NCBI GenBank assembly: GCA_963210315.1
Contig: OY723316.1
Span: forward strand, 682,001 to 746,000
DNA length: 64,000 nt
Direction: 5' to 3'
Origin: Rhynchopus euleeides
Taxonomy: Eukaryota; Euglenozoa; Diplonemea; Diplonemida; Diplonemidae
The translations under genes and the position numbers were made by a program. The notes beneath the pieces were generated by a model that saw only the letters and a program-made list of their open reading frames with translations, had not been told where the DNA came from and searched no databases. This document shows positions 21,268 through 32,162 of this stretch, piece after piece. Numbering within the stretch: position 1 is the first letter of the stretch; every line of letters begins with the position of its first letter.

Positions 21268-23814
21268 TTTTTTTTCCTGGCGCCGGGGCTCCTCCACGCC
21301 CCCACGCCCCCCCCCCCCCCCCCCCCTGCCCCCGCCCCCCCCCCACCCCCGTCTGGAGTGTCAAAAAAGTCATCCCCCTGTCGACCCTGAGCGGACCGTG
21401 GCCTGCTTGCCTCATCCTACCACACCGCGCTTTGTGTGTGCGACGGGGGATTCGGCGGGATTGTGAGAAGAGATGCCACACGCGTGGGTGGTGCCTCTTT
21501 GGGTTGTCTGTGTTGAAACCAGCTTTCAGGCGGTGTCTGGCTAGCGCAACATTTCTCGACAGAATCACCTCCCCTCTCGGCATGTGTGTGTGTGTGTGTT
21601 ACATAAGTTTTGTGTTGTTGGGGAGGGTGAGGGTCCCGTAGGAACCGAGGGGGTGCACAAAGCATACCTGGGCACCCTCCAGGCGACCCCCGCCCCTCCC
21701 CTCAGCATCCCATTTATTATTACGAGTTGCGGGGTGGCGGAGGCAAGGAACCCCCGCGCGAGAAAGTGGTGGGGTGGGTGGGAGGGGTAGATATCGTACG
21801 GCATGATCGTGTCTGATCCACCATTCCCCCCTCCCCCCCCTCCCCCAAGTTCGGATTGCCACCTTGATGGGTGCCGCCGTTTTTTTTTCTCAGTGTGGCC
21901 CCCTCGAGACAAGCCTTGAGATGCAAAATAAAATCCAACTGCAGACAACATGCTGACGCAACATCGGAGGGGTGCGCCTTTTTTTCCATCCACGTGGTGC
22001 CATAATCCATTGTAGACGCTCCAACGGTAAAGAGATTGCTTCGCTCCTGTTGTGCGCACAGATGGCGGGAAGACATGTGTTCGGGGCCTTCGTATTGTGT
22101 GTGCAAACAGTGCCACTTGTAGCGCCTATCTTTGTTTACGGTTAGGCAGCTCACACTTTGATTGCACTTCGAGGGAGCGAAGCACCCCACAGGTTCAGAG
22201 CGGTCGGGGAGTGGGCGCGGGGGCGTGGAGTGTAGGTGAACAAAACATTGCTCCCCCACTGCAACCTTTTGAGTTCTGAACGCCTTCCGTGATCACGGTG
22301 CGTTTCACACAAAAACTGACGAAGATTGACGGAGGATAACGACCAGCGTAATACCCCCTTTCCGGAGAAAATGATGGGGTGTTTCCCCCTCACAAAGGCT
22401 GGATTTTGTCTACTGCGAAAAGGAAACCAGTCGGAACGTACGGTGCGCGGCAGTGTGGTGATAGCAGCAAAATCACAAAGAAGCAGGAAAGCCACACTAA
22501 TCGCGGCGACGCTCACCCCCCTGCAGGCGGGTGGGTGCCACATCGCACGCTCTTCCGAGAATTCCCGGAGATCCCCGAAAGTGAGACGCGCCACACTGTT
22601 CTTTGCAGTTGTTTTTATTGTGCGGACAAGACGTGGTTCTACCTGACGGCGGAATGCGCACTATGTCCCCCCCCTCCCTCCTGTCTTTCCTGTTGTTCTT
22701 TGTCTGGAGTCGGGCGTGCAGTGTACCGTGTATGAAACCAGGGCCTTTTTTGCCGGGTTTGGGGCCGCAACAAATAAGTTTCAACGCCTCATCTTTGTTG
22801 GGCAGATGGCACCGGCCGTGCTGCGTGATCTCGTGCCTGGTCATGTGTGTCGGGTGGAGCTGTCCCTCCCCGTGGGATGGAGCCACTCAAAAAACTCGTT
22901 AGCGTGTGTGCCGCACAGGGCAGAGATCGCACCAAGTGCAGGTGCTCGGTGTACTCTGCACACTACCACATGTAATATTCACACGTGTGTTGAGGTATCG
23001 TCTAGAGTCACTCTCGGCACGACCTACACGAACCTTAAACAGCGTAGCGTGTATGTGTGTGTGGTGGGCATGTTCTAGTGGTGTGGGTGTTAGCTCTGAA
23101 CAGGTGAGACTGGACGGCCAGCACCTCCCCTCCAGTATCTGTGTCTGTGTGTGTGAGCCACTAGAGGTATCATCCTAAGAGTTCGCTCGGTGCAACTTAG
23201 CCGAAACAAAAAAGGGTTTCCGACGGACCGTCGGACGGACCCGTGTGTGTGGTGTGTGTTTTGTGTGTGCCCGTTTTTTTCCCCTCCCTTCTTTGGCTTT
23301 TCCTGCGTTGACTTAGGCTTCCTCCTACTGAAGAAGCTATTGAATGCGCCAGAGAAAGAAGCGAAGAAGCAGGGGAAAAGGTATTGCAGCGCAAAAGAAA
23401 AAATGTGCGGCGGAATGGGCCTGCAACTGTGCCTGTTGGTCGTTGGGAACGAGGAGAAGAGCGGGCCTCAGGTGAACAGAACGTTAACGTAAACCGCAGC
23501 GTGACCACCTTCCCCTGGGTTTGGGCGCCTGCTGGCTGAGAGCCGCTAGCTTGCTGCGGCAGTTACACTCCCTCCCCACCCAGCCCCCCCTCCCCTCCCC
23601 TCACTCCCTCCCCCCCTTTCCCCTCCCTCTCCCTCACATTGATTCTCAAATCCCCTTCTTCTCCTCCTCCTCCTCTGAGAGAGAGAGAGAGAGGGAGCTT
23701 TGTGGCTGCCCCGTGTTTCAGACCAGCAGCATCAACACCACCACCCTCTCTCTTGAAACCCCAGGGCAAGGCAAACCGTTCACTTTCCCGACACTTACAC
23801 ACACACACACGGGG
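21268..23814. other. Intergenic, homopolymer and microsatellite rich
   Basis: Contains long C runs near 21307 and 21829, TG repeats near 21583, a GA repeat near 23679 and a truncated copy of the 108-bp MITE at about 22313-22364. No ORF has recognisable protein features. Confidence 0.6.
22313..22364 (-). mobile_element. Truncated 108-bp MITE remnant
   Basis: Matches the CTGACGAAGATTGACG and AGGATAACGACCAGCG part of the MITE family but has a degenerate end (ATACCCCC instead of AAGACCCCC) and lacks the other half. Confidence 0.7.
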
Positions 23815-23823
23815 GTGGGCCGG

Positions 23824-23864
23824 AGGACCCGTGCAGGGTTAACCCGCGTTAAAAAGTGATCAAC
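23824..23864 (+). promoter_or_regulatory. Conserved upstream element, globin gene copy
   Basis: Second occurrence of the segment described at 20068-20107, again with the GGGTTAACCC palindrome and AAAAAGTGATCAACA. It lies about 185 bp before the ATG at 24049. Confidence 0.4.
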
Positions 23865-24048
23865 ATACCCAAGAGCTCTGTGTCAAAACCGTGTCACTTC
23901 CCAGCCGGTTTTGTGAGGGTCGCTTTTATGCAGTTCTGAGCGAAGGCCCCCACTGATACAGCTTGGTTTGGCAGCCGTATCGCGCGAAGAGGCGTCGTTG
24001 GATATCAACCAATCCCGCCTGTCTGCCAGCAGCCCACCCGCCTTCGGG

Positions 24049-25674
24049 ATGGAGACGGAGCGTGTGGTGACGAAGGCGCCCCACCCGAGGTATGCAAAGG
24101 GGCTGCGGGACACCGCGTTCCGCCGGGAGCACGCCCGGTTCGTGAAGGAGCAGGACAAGGCCTACATCGACCGGCACAACCTGGCGGAGCGGGTCGACGA
24201 GGCGTGGGAGAAGTGCATGCTGCTCAAGCCTTCCAAGCCCCTCACATATTTGTCGAATGCGCTGGCACCGCTTGCGGAGAGGGGGATTGTCATGCAGCTG
24301 CAGGATGAGATTGCGGACCTCAAGGCGGCGGACACGGAGAATCCAGACCTCGGGAGCCGCGTTGTCTACGTCAACGAGGAGGAGACGGAACAGGTCACAT
24401 CCAGCCTCACGTCGCTCCTCCTGGAGCCCGCTGCTGCGGAGCTTCTCTATTCGGAAGTTGCGGCGCAGTCAGCTGCGGTGTCAGAGGCGCTCCGAAGCTT
24501 CGACAGCGCATGCACCGACCACTGCCAGACATTTTTGGGAACCCTGAGGCTGTTTACGGACAACCTGCAGCAGCCCTCGCTGGCGGAGGGGTTCCTGCAT
24601 GACCTCGCCCGGAGGCATGTGAACCACGGTATCATCCAGAGGGACTACCACGACATATGCGCGGCGCTCATCCGTGTCCTGCGGGCGCACCTCCTCCGGC
24701 ACGCGCGGGAGAAGGACAACCTCGTGAAATCCGCCTGGGTCAAACTCCACCTCCTCGTCAGCAACGCGATGTCCGCGGGATCTCAGGGGCGTGACCTCCA
24801 TGCGAAGCATCGAACGTCTCTCAGCTTGTCTCTGGATGAGATCTCCCGGGTGCATGCATCGCTCCTTAAAATCCGCGACCGCGACTCTGCGGCTGCGGCA
24901 ATCGCGAGAGGCGTTGCAGACCTCTCTCCTGCAGTCTCAGATCTGCTGCAGTCGCGCGGGATGCCTGCCGCCTCCATGGGGCGCAAGCTGCTGGACGGGA
25001 TCGAGCTCGTCATCGACATGCTTCAGAACAGGGGGCACGCCCCTGCACTCACATATCTGCACTACCTCGGGGGGAAGCACGCCTACTATGGGGTGTCCGA
25101 CACGATGTACCCCATTGTAGGCCAGTCGCTTCTCAGCGCCACGACGCACAGCCTCCGGAAAGATTCAGACCGGGTGGTCGAGGGAGTCCTCCGATCCTGG
25201 AGGAAGGCTCTGGGGTCGTTGGTGGAGATCCTGAGCAGGCCCGGGTGTGGCAGGGGGGACCTACCGTCGGCGGCGACGATGGGTGTGTCGGCGGCGGCGG
25301 AGGAGGTGGACCCGGTGGTGCCGCACCTCGAGTCTGACATGGCGGAGGTGGTAGGAGGGAGGGCGACACCCGACCCCTGCGGGCCGGACCAGTCGATCGA
25401 CAAGATGGTGGGGGATGTATCCGGAGTGCCCGTAACAGATTCTCACCTCAAGCGGCTCTTCGATACCTACGACAAGCCTGCGTGCGGCTGGCTGTCGAAG
25501 GACACGATGGTGGGGATCATTCTCTCACAGGAGTGCTTTGGCGTCCCGCTGTCGGAGAGCACCGTGCGGCGGCAGGTCGATGAGATCGTCACAGGCGCCC
25601 GGACATCGGATGGCATGGACCGCATTACGTTCCACCTTTTCTCGATTATTATGCTAAGGCTGGCGCAGAGGTAA
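24049..25674 (+). CDS. Tandem globin-domain protein with RIIa/Dpy-30-like N-terminus and EF-hand-like C-terminus
   Basis: 541 residues from the ATG at 24049; the frame is open back to 23968 only with a TTG. Numbering from that TTG, residues 82-105 contain CMLLKPSKPLTYLSNAL, like the dimerisation/docking helix of RIIa/Dpy-30 proteins. Globin domain 1 (about 140-268) has a candidate distal His185, proximal His217 in LARRHVNHG and Trp257 of helix H. Globin domain 2 (about 290-425) has proximal His371 in GGKHAYYGV and Trp411, but no histidine at the distal position. The tail (about 490-568) resembles an EF-hand pair. Heme binding through both proximal histidines is expected. A role as a Ca2+- or gas-responsive, possibly flagellar, scaffold is inference. 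A 218-bp copy of the 5' part lies at 35381-35598. Confidence 0.75.
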   Translation: METERVVTKAPHPRYAKGLRDTAFRREHARFVKEQDKAYIDRHNLAERVDEAWEKCMLLKPSKPLTYLSNALAPLAERGIVMQLQDEIADLKAADTENPDLGSRVVYVNEEETEQVTSSLTSLLLEPAAAELLYSEVAAQSAAVSEALRSFDSACTDHCQTFLGTLRLFTDNLQQPSLAEGFLHDLARRHVNHGIIQRDYHDICAALIRVLRAHLLRHAREKDNLVKSAWVKLHLLVSNAMSAGSQGRDLHAKHRTSLSLSLDEISRVHASLLKIRDRDSAAAAIARGVADLSPAVSDLLQSRGMPAASMGRKLLDGIELVIDMLQNRGHAPALTYLHYLGGKHAYYGVSDTMYPIVGQSLLSATTHSLRKDSDRVVEGVLRSWRKALGSLVEILSRPGCGRGDLPSAATMGVSAAAEEVDPVVPHLESDMAEVVGGRATPDPCGPDQSIDKMVGDVSGVPVTDSHLKRLFDTYDKPACGWLSKDTMVGIILSQECFGVPLSESTVRRQVDEIVTGARTSDGMDRITFHLFSIIMLRLAQR

Positions 25675-27220
25675 GCAGGGTGAAGGCACCTTAGGCACTT
25701 TCCGTTTATACCCCCTCTTGCCACCTACAGTGCGTGTCAATTTAATGTCTTAACCTGGTCCTTCCTTGGCTATGCCATCCTACCCATGGGGGCGGTGAAT
25801 GGAGGGGTACCCGAGGTGCCCCTCCGGTCACCGCGCCTCATTTTTTCGCCGGTTGCACAAACAAAACAAAAGAAACCCGGCAATCCTTTTTTTTTTGCCG
25901 TTTCTCACTGAGTCTCAAAGGAATAATACAGAAGAAAACCCTCACATCGCGTGTCCAGAGTAAAGGTTTCTTTTTTGGATTAGCCTTCTGGACCCTTCTC
26001 CCTCCCGCCGCCTGGGACTTCTCATCCCCCCGCCCTTTTCCGTTCTTCATTTACACACGGACTTCTCATCCCCCCCCCTCTTCCGTTCTTCATTTACACA
26101 CAGTTTTTTTTGTTGTTAGTTCGGCGCAGCCAATTGCACTGGGGAAACTTTCTGTGCCTTTAGCTGGATCGTGCGGCCCAGACCTGGGAGTGGTATACAC
26201 AAAGAGTGGGGTCTGCATTCCAACAAAACCAACTTTCGGCAGGCGTTGGTTTGTTGTCTCGTTTTTTGCGATAACCTGCTCAGGTCACGGTAAAAAAGAC
26301 TGTTGGCAGCGCACGTATGGACACCCATACACGCACAGGTGCGCACAAACAAAACCGCTTGTGCACACGAAGCAGACACCAGGTCTTTTTTGCTGTCACT
26401 TTACGATCCAGCGGGGGCACAGATCGTTTTGCCTGGGATGGGGGTGGGGGGGTGTGAAGGATTCTGACTAACCAGCAGCAGCCACCTCGGCTGCGGGAAC
26501 GAGAGATGTGCTGGTTGTGTGTGTGTAGGGGGAGTGGGGTGCCTGTTGGGTGGAACCTTCGTCCTTCATTAGGGTTCGACCCCCCAACAGGCCATCCCTC
26601 TCCTCTTCCCCCTTTTCCTCGCCACACCTATGCCTTGGGCTTGATCCAGAGGCTGTCCAAAGGCATGACCCTCAGCAGATTGCCTCATGCCCTTTGCACA
26701 GCGCCCTGTCTGGACAACAGTGGCTCGGTGGCGCCTCTCCCCACGCCCACGCCTCCTTTGTTCAGACAATACTGCAGTGGTCGTGTCATGTTTTGCTGTC
26801 ACTTCACGATCCCACGCGGGCACATGAGAGTGTTCTACCAATGAAACCCACACCCTGTCGTGATGGGCGTTCCGCAATATGCTCATGAATGGCGGGAGGG
26901 GCCTTTGCCCCAGGGGGGGGGGGGGGAGGGGGCCAGCAGGTCCCCATTCAGTGGTGTGTGCGGCGCAGCGACTACTGTCACTTCAGAGCCACATCCCGCC
27001 TCCACCGCACAGGTCGGGGTGGCGTGGGTTATTTGCCGCAACACACCCACCCCCTCCCCTGCCCCCAGCCCCGCGTTGGGTGGCATGAATGGGAGTGTTT
27101 CATTTCCCAGACGAGCCGCGTGAGCCGTTAGCGGCGACGCAGAGAGTCAGCAAGGAGGGCAGATCATCCTGTGGGTTGTCCGTGGCGCGCCGTGCCGGTG
27201 TGGCTGCTGCCGGCCCTCCA
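25675..27220. other. Intergenic
   Basis: Contains part of repeat R2 (26115-26240), an internal duplication of TTCTCATCCCCCC-GTTCTTCATTTACACAC around 26019-26100 and low-complexity DNA near 26911. Similarity to the other receptor copies begins at about 27205, just before the start codon. Confidence 0.6.
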
Positions 27221-29870
27221 ATGGGGAGCGGCTGGTGCTGGGTGGCAGGGGCGGTGTTCGCTTCGCTCCTGTGCGGGGTGGGTGGACAGGAGGCTGCCAT
27301 CGATGTGAACGTGCCCTTCCCCAACGAGCTCCTGGGCGAGCACATCGCCCTGATCGCAGTCCCGCTGGCGGTTACGGGTGCTGCCATATGCTGTGCCGTC
27401 GTCATCGCCTGTGCACGCACCCTGAAGCTGACGGTGGTGCTGGTGCTGGGCGTGTGGCTGGCCTTGCTGTCCGTCGGTATCGTGTCGTGGTACGTCACCT
27501 ACAACACGTCACGCGACCTGCTGATCGAGCGTGCCGCTCACACGCTCTCTATCACAGCACAGCAGGCCAGGGCGTCGGTGCTGTCGGAGATCGGGACGGG
27601 TGTGGACGCACTGCTGCAGGTCCAGAAGCTGATCAAGGGTGGCATCCTCAACGCTTCCGCAGCGTGGCCTGAACCGCATGCTTCGCTGCACGCCGTCCTG
27701 TCGCCGGTTGCAGGCCGCACCAGTTCCATTTCAGTGCTGATGATCGCGACAGAGAGAGGAGATTTTCACGCCATCTCTCTACGGGTGTCTCAGATTGACG
27801 GTGTGTACGTCGACACGCACTTCACCAGGGTGTTGCCGTTCGGCAACGTCAGCGTGCTTCCTCCTTGGGCGGTGTGCCGCCCCACAGACTGGGGTAACAA
27901 GAATTGCACCGTGGAGGCAACACCAGCAGCATGTTCGAACGAGTCGTCCTACGCATCGACGTACTGCAGTGCGTCGTGTGGGTTCCCAGCTTTGTCTAGA
28001 GTGAACTGCAGGGGCCAGACAGTTGCATTTCAGACCATAGAAAGTGGGACCAACGCATCGGCCGGGCCTGATGTTGCGCGGGTTGCTGGGTTTGAACAAG
28101 CCACCCGTCTGCTGCCACTGTTCCAAGTGAACCGCGATCCCCGGGGCCAGCCTTGGTACCACAGCAACCCTGTGCCGAAGTACACACCTGTCTACCAGTT
28201 GGACGGGACGGCCGCAGTTGCGGTGAGTGTCGGCCTGCTGACCCTGTCTGGTGAACATTACGGGGCTGCGTCAATGTACCTGCGCCTGGACTTCCTAAGC
28301 CTTTTCCTGCGCCGGCTGCGTCCGACAGACGACAGCGTGCTGTTCCTGGTGGCCGCAGACCTGAGCCTGGCAGGCAGCAGCTTCACAACGCTGGAGCTGA
28401 TGGAGGACTCAGGCATGCTGCGCTCCAACACCTTCGAGATTGCGAATGTCAAGAACTACAACAACAGCGAGTCGCGGATTCTGAAGGGGGTGCGTGCCGT
28501 GAGGTCGCAGTGGGGAACCGTGGCAGGTGCGACGACGCACAGCGCGATATTCCCCTTTGAGGGTGACTTCACCGTGACGTACCCTGTGCAGCTGTCGCAG
28601 CTCGACATGGTGCTCGTCATCAGCGTGCCCGTTGTCGACGTGATGGGGGACGCGGACCGTGCGTCGACCATCTCCCTCGTGATGACGGTGTGCATCAGCG
28701 TCGGGCTTGCTCTGCTGGTGGCTGGCGGGCTGAAGGTTGCGCTGCTGCCGCTCGGCCAGCTGCAGCACGACATGTACAGCGTTGCGTGCATGCGTCTGGA
28801 GGACCACGACGACAGCTCCGTGAGTCGGCTGTCCGAGGTGCGCAGCATGCAGGAGTCCTTCAGGGTGATGGTCGCCCACCTGATCGAGTACAAGCAGTAC
28901 CTCCCGCAGAGTGTGCTCCAGGAAAGCAGCAGTGAGGAAGGGTCGACGGACAGCGACACCAGCAGCACCTCGGCATCGTCACCGGGAACGCCTGGAGTGA
29001 CTGACGCACCCGAGCCTGATTCGCCTATCAGCAACCCCTGCCGTGTGCGTTGCGTCAGCCTTGTAGTGACCAACTTGGCGGGGTTTGTGCAGTTGTCAAA
29101 GACAGCATCCAACCAGGACTTGCTGGAGCTGCACGCAGCGTACCTGGATGTGCTTGTCACACTTGCGAAGGCGGGTCGTGGCATCATCGACGAGTTCCAT
29201 CGGAGACAAGGTGCATGTGTCGTTCAACTCGCTCGTCAACTGCAGCGGGCACCGCAGCGCTGCCGCAACATTCCTGCTCGAGGCAACGAGATTTAAGTTT
29301 CGGAGCCAGATACAGGTGAACGCGGCAGCAGTGTCGATGAAAGCAGTGTGTGGCAACTTCGGCTGCAAGGGCCTCAAGAAGTACACCATCGTCGGTGCGT
29401 CAGGTGCGCGTGTGTGGACCTTCGAGCGTTGGGGCAAGGCATGGGATGTGAAGACGCTTGCTGACGAGTTCATTGCACAGGAGCTTCATGTCAACTTCTC
29501 ACTCCGCAGGATTGCGAAGGTGCGGTCGTCAGGCACACAGGACGACTTTCTTTACGAGGTGATGGGCGAGAAGCGTGTCAAGCAGGGCGAGTGGATGTAC
29601 GAGATGCAGGACAGCACGGCCAACGACCCGCTGTCTGCCTGCAACGTCGCTGTTTACCTTCTGTACAAGGGCAAGTTCGATGAGGCCCACGACACCCTGA
29701 AGCCCTTTTCTACACACAACTCGCTGTACATCCGCCCACTGCTGCAGTGGATTAACGAGTGCCAAGAGTCGAACACGCCGCCTGACCCACTTCCGTCAGT
29801 GATTGTGCCCGACGCAAAGCGTGCCTTCACTGCTTGTGATTACAGGTTGCTACCTGGCTTCCGGACCTGA
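27221..29870 (+). pseudogene. Receptor-type degenerate nucleotide cyclase, copy 2 (one-base frameshift)
   Basis: Same architecture as the copy at 35944: signal peptide, two membrane helices, large dCache-like sensor region, third helix, HAMP-like linker and cyclase-like domain. One extra C at about 29197, in GAGTTCCATCGG versus GAGTTCATCGG, shifts the frame inside the cyclase-like domain. The remaining protein is open in the new frame to the TGA at 29868-29870. A 12-bp in-frame deletion removes four residues near 29300. The sensor and the Ser/Thr-rich linker differ far more from copy 3 than copy 1 does, so this copy is older. A single-base sequencing error could account for the shift, in which case the gene is functional. 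Confidence 0.75.
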
Positions 29871-29921
29871 GGATGGTTACCATCCGTTTGCCGGGTGTTC
29901 CAACAGCATTTTGAATTTTTG

Positions 29922-30098
29922 ACCAGCTATCAGCGACGAAGCATCGCGAAGTCGCGAAGTAACGAAGGAAATCGTATGACTTGAAGCTGTATAAGGATCA
30001 CCTTCATGCCACTTCATAGGGGCTTACACAGCCTTTGACACAGGAGTGTGCGCTCAACGAAAAGTAGCCCGGATCTGCCTTTTTACAGTTGCTGGGTG
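29922..30098 (+). repeat. Dispersed repeat R1, copy b
   Basis: Shares AGCGACGAAGC, CGCGAAGTCGCGAAGTAACG and the GTGTGCGCTCAACGAAAAGTA stretch with the other R1 copies, and extends to a GCGAAAGGAGTACGATTTT tail found also in copy e. Confidence 0.75.
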
Positions 30099-31337
30099 TG
30101 AGCGAAAGGAGTACGATTTTATTCGTGACTGATGGAAGTCCCCCTTCATCCCTTGTGTGAGACTCGTGTGAGCGGAAAGCGACCCACCACAGCTGCAGCC
30201 AAACGTGCTCTATGCACTAACCCCACCCTTCATCAGGCTCAGGGTGTGATCAGTTCAGGGTTGTGTGTGTAGAAGGGTCAACGCAACAAACAAAAGGAAA
30301 TTCATCAGAGCGGTTGTAGCTGTGAAGTGATAGGGAGCTTTGCAGTTGCTGGGCAGGGCGGCAGCACGATTATCGCCGCTCCTTACGTTCTTCAACCCCT
30401 TACCCCGCATTGCTCAATCGCCATCACAGCCTACTTGCACACCGTACCACAACACATGCCGGATAACGCACTGGATCTCAGACACAACCTGCATAACGAT
30501 TGAAGGGAGGTCATCCTTGTGCTTCCTCCTAGTTCTATTTCACTACCCCCTCCGCATTGACCAACACGTAGTCCTTCGCTGCCCCCACTTCCTCTTGTGT
30601 GTGAAGCGCACACAGGCCCCCCGCCTGCCCCTCCAGAGCGTGAGGCATGTCTTTCCAGAGTGCCCCCGTCTCCCGATTGTGTCGGTGTTTTCCAAGGCCC
30701 AGAAACTGTTGATAGGTGCGCCACTTCTCCGTCTCTTCATTCCCTCCCTCGATCTGCACACAGGCATCGGAGAGGGATATGTTGGAAAATCTGATATTAT
30801 CCGGCGCGCCACACACATGCTGAGATTATGGTGTGTCCGTGGTGAAGATGTTGTTGATAAGTGTTTCCCCCCCGTTGTGTTCTCGTGCCGAACGACAACG
30901 CGAGCTGGAGCCCACCTCGCCGCGTCTTGCAATCTGAGGTGCTTTGCCAGCGGCCCACCTTTTCTTGCTTCTCTGCACCCACAATTTTCTTCACCAAGGC
31001 TTCAAGACCCGGGTTAGCCCCCCCGAGCCCCTCCCTGCGAGCGATGTGACAAATCCCTCAAAACCAGGGGATCTGCTTTCAAATTGGCAGCAGGGATTTC
31101 TCAACACTCTGTTCCCACCCCAGCATCTCCCACCTGCGTGTCGGGTGGAAGGCCCACTGCTTCTCGGGAGGTTTTTGCTTTGGCGCAAAGTGGGGGCGTG
31201 TATGTCCGACGACCCTCTTTCCATTTCTGTATCTAGCGATCATATTTACATGTGGTGGGTGCGCGGAGCGTCAGCGCATCAATATATAGAAGAAGGAGTC
31301 ATGGCTCCCTCGCCTCCTTTCCGCCAGCTGATCAGGT
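30099..31337. other. Intergenic, possible exon remnant on the minus strand
   Basis: Bases 30535-30816 are open on the minus strand for 93 codons with protein-like composition (for example FLGLGKHRHNRETGALW) but lack an ATG and known motifs. Bases about 31200-31300 resemble the 180-bp tandem unit at 12757. Nothing else is supported. Confidence 0.3.
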
Positions 31338-31698
31338 GTGTGTGTGTGGTTATAAAGTTTTAAGGCGGTGTCGCCCTGCACGGGCAGTAGCACCTCCCCT
31401 TCAGTATCGCACTCCCGAAGGATTCCCCAACACGACGTGACACCGGTTTCGACGCGTACTCTTCGTACCCCTCCCCCCGGCCGCGTCTCTTCAGCGAAGA
31501 ACCGGGGATAATCGGACCAGGGCTAGCTAAACCCTGGTGGTGTCACGGGTGGGGTTGGAGAGGGAGAAAAGGAAGAAATGAAGTTGCGAAAAAGTCAAAC
31601 ACTGACACGTGAAATCAATAAAAAAGCGGTATATATCGCCCCCTTGCTGCGACAAAGACACTAAATAGTCAGGCCGCTCCAAGAGTCTTGAGGGCTTG
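31338..31698 (+). repeat. ~360-bp dispersed repeat, uninterrupted copy
   Basis: From GTGTGGTTATAAAGTTTTAA to GTCTTGAGGGCTTG. The same sequence recurs split as 32139-32162 plus 34719-35058, separated by the TTAA-flanked element, so this copy shows the empty insertion site (TTAA at 31360-31363). It has no ORF. Confidence 0.88.
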
Positions 31699-32138
31699 AA
31701 GGAAGAAACAGGTTGCTGATGAGTCTCAGGAGCAGGCACCTTTTGTCCGCCCACATGACCTTCGCCCGAAGGCGAACCTCGTCCAGCTTGGCTCGATCGC
31801 CACAGAGAAGGGGATCATTCTCCGCTGTGGTGAACATCTTAAAAACCGAGGGTGCAGAGGTGGGGCAGCCCACTGGTGCGACAGCAGACCGCCCCCGGAT
31901 AGCTATAACTAGTGCATAGGAAGCATACGACGGCACACGCAACAGATGCCGAAGGCACAACGGCGGGTCACTTTTAACCACCAGAGGAGTGGCACTCCCG
32001 AGGGGTGGGGAAGGGGGGGTAGTCACAACACTTTCGAAGGAAGAAAAGGGGCAAATGGGATGTTTTGTGCAAGGTAGAAAGGAAGTCACAACATGAGGCA
32101 GGGGGGATTGCTCATCAGGCCTGGGGGATTTTGAGGGT
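31699..32138. other. Intergenic, no supported gene
   Basis: The minus strand is open over 31661-32089 but has no recognisable motif. No repeat boundary is visible. Confidence 0.4.
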
Positions 32139-32162
32139 TTGTGTGTGGTTATAAAGTTTTAA

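Noticed and set aside
23968-24048. N-terminal extension of the globin protein
   Set aside because: The frame starts with TTG only; the ATG at 24049 is the first, and the duplicated fragment's similarity begins close to it.
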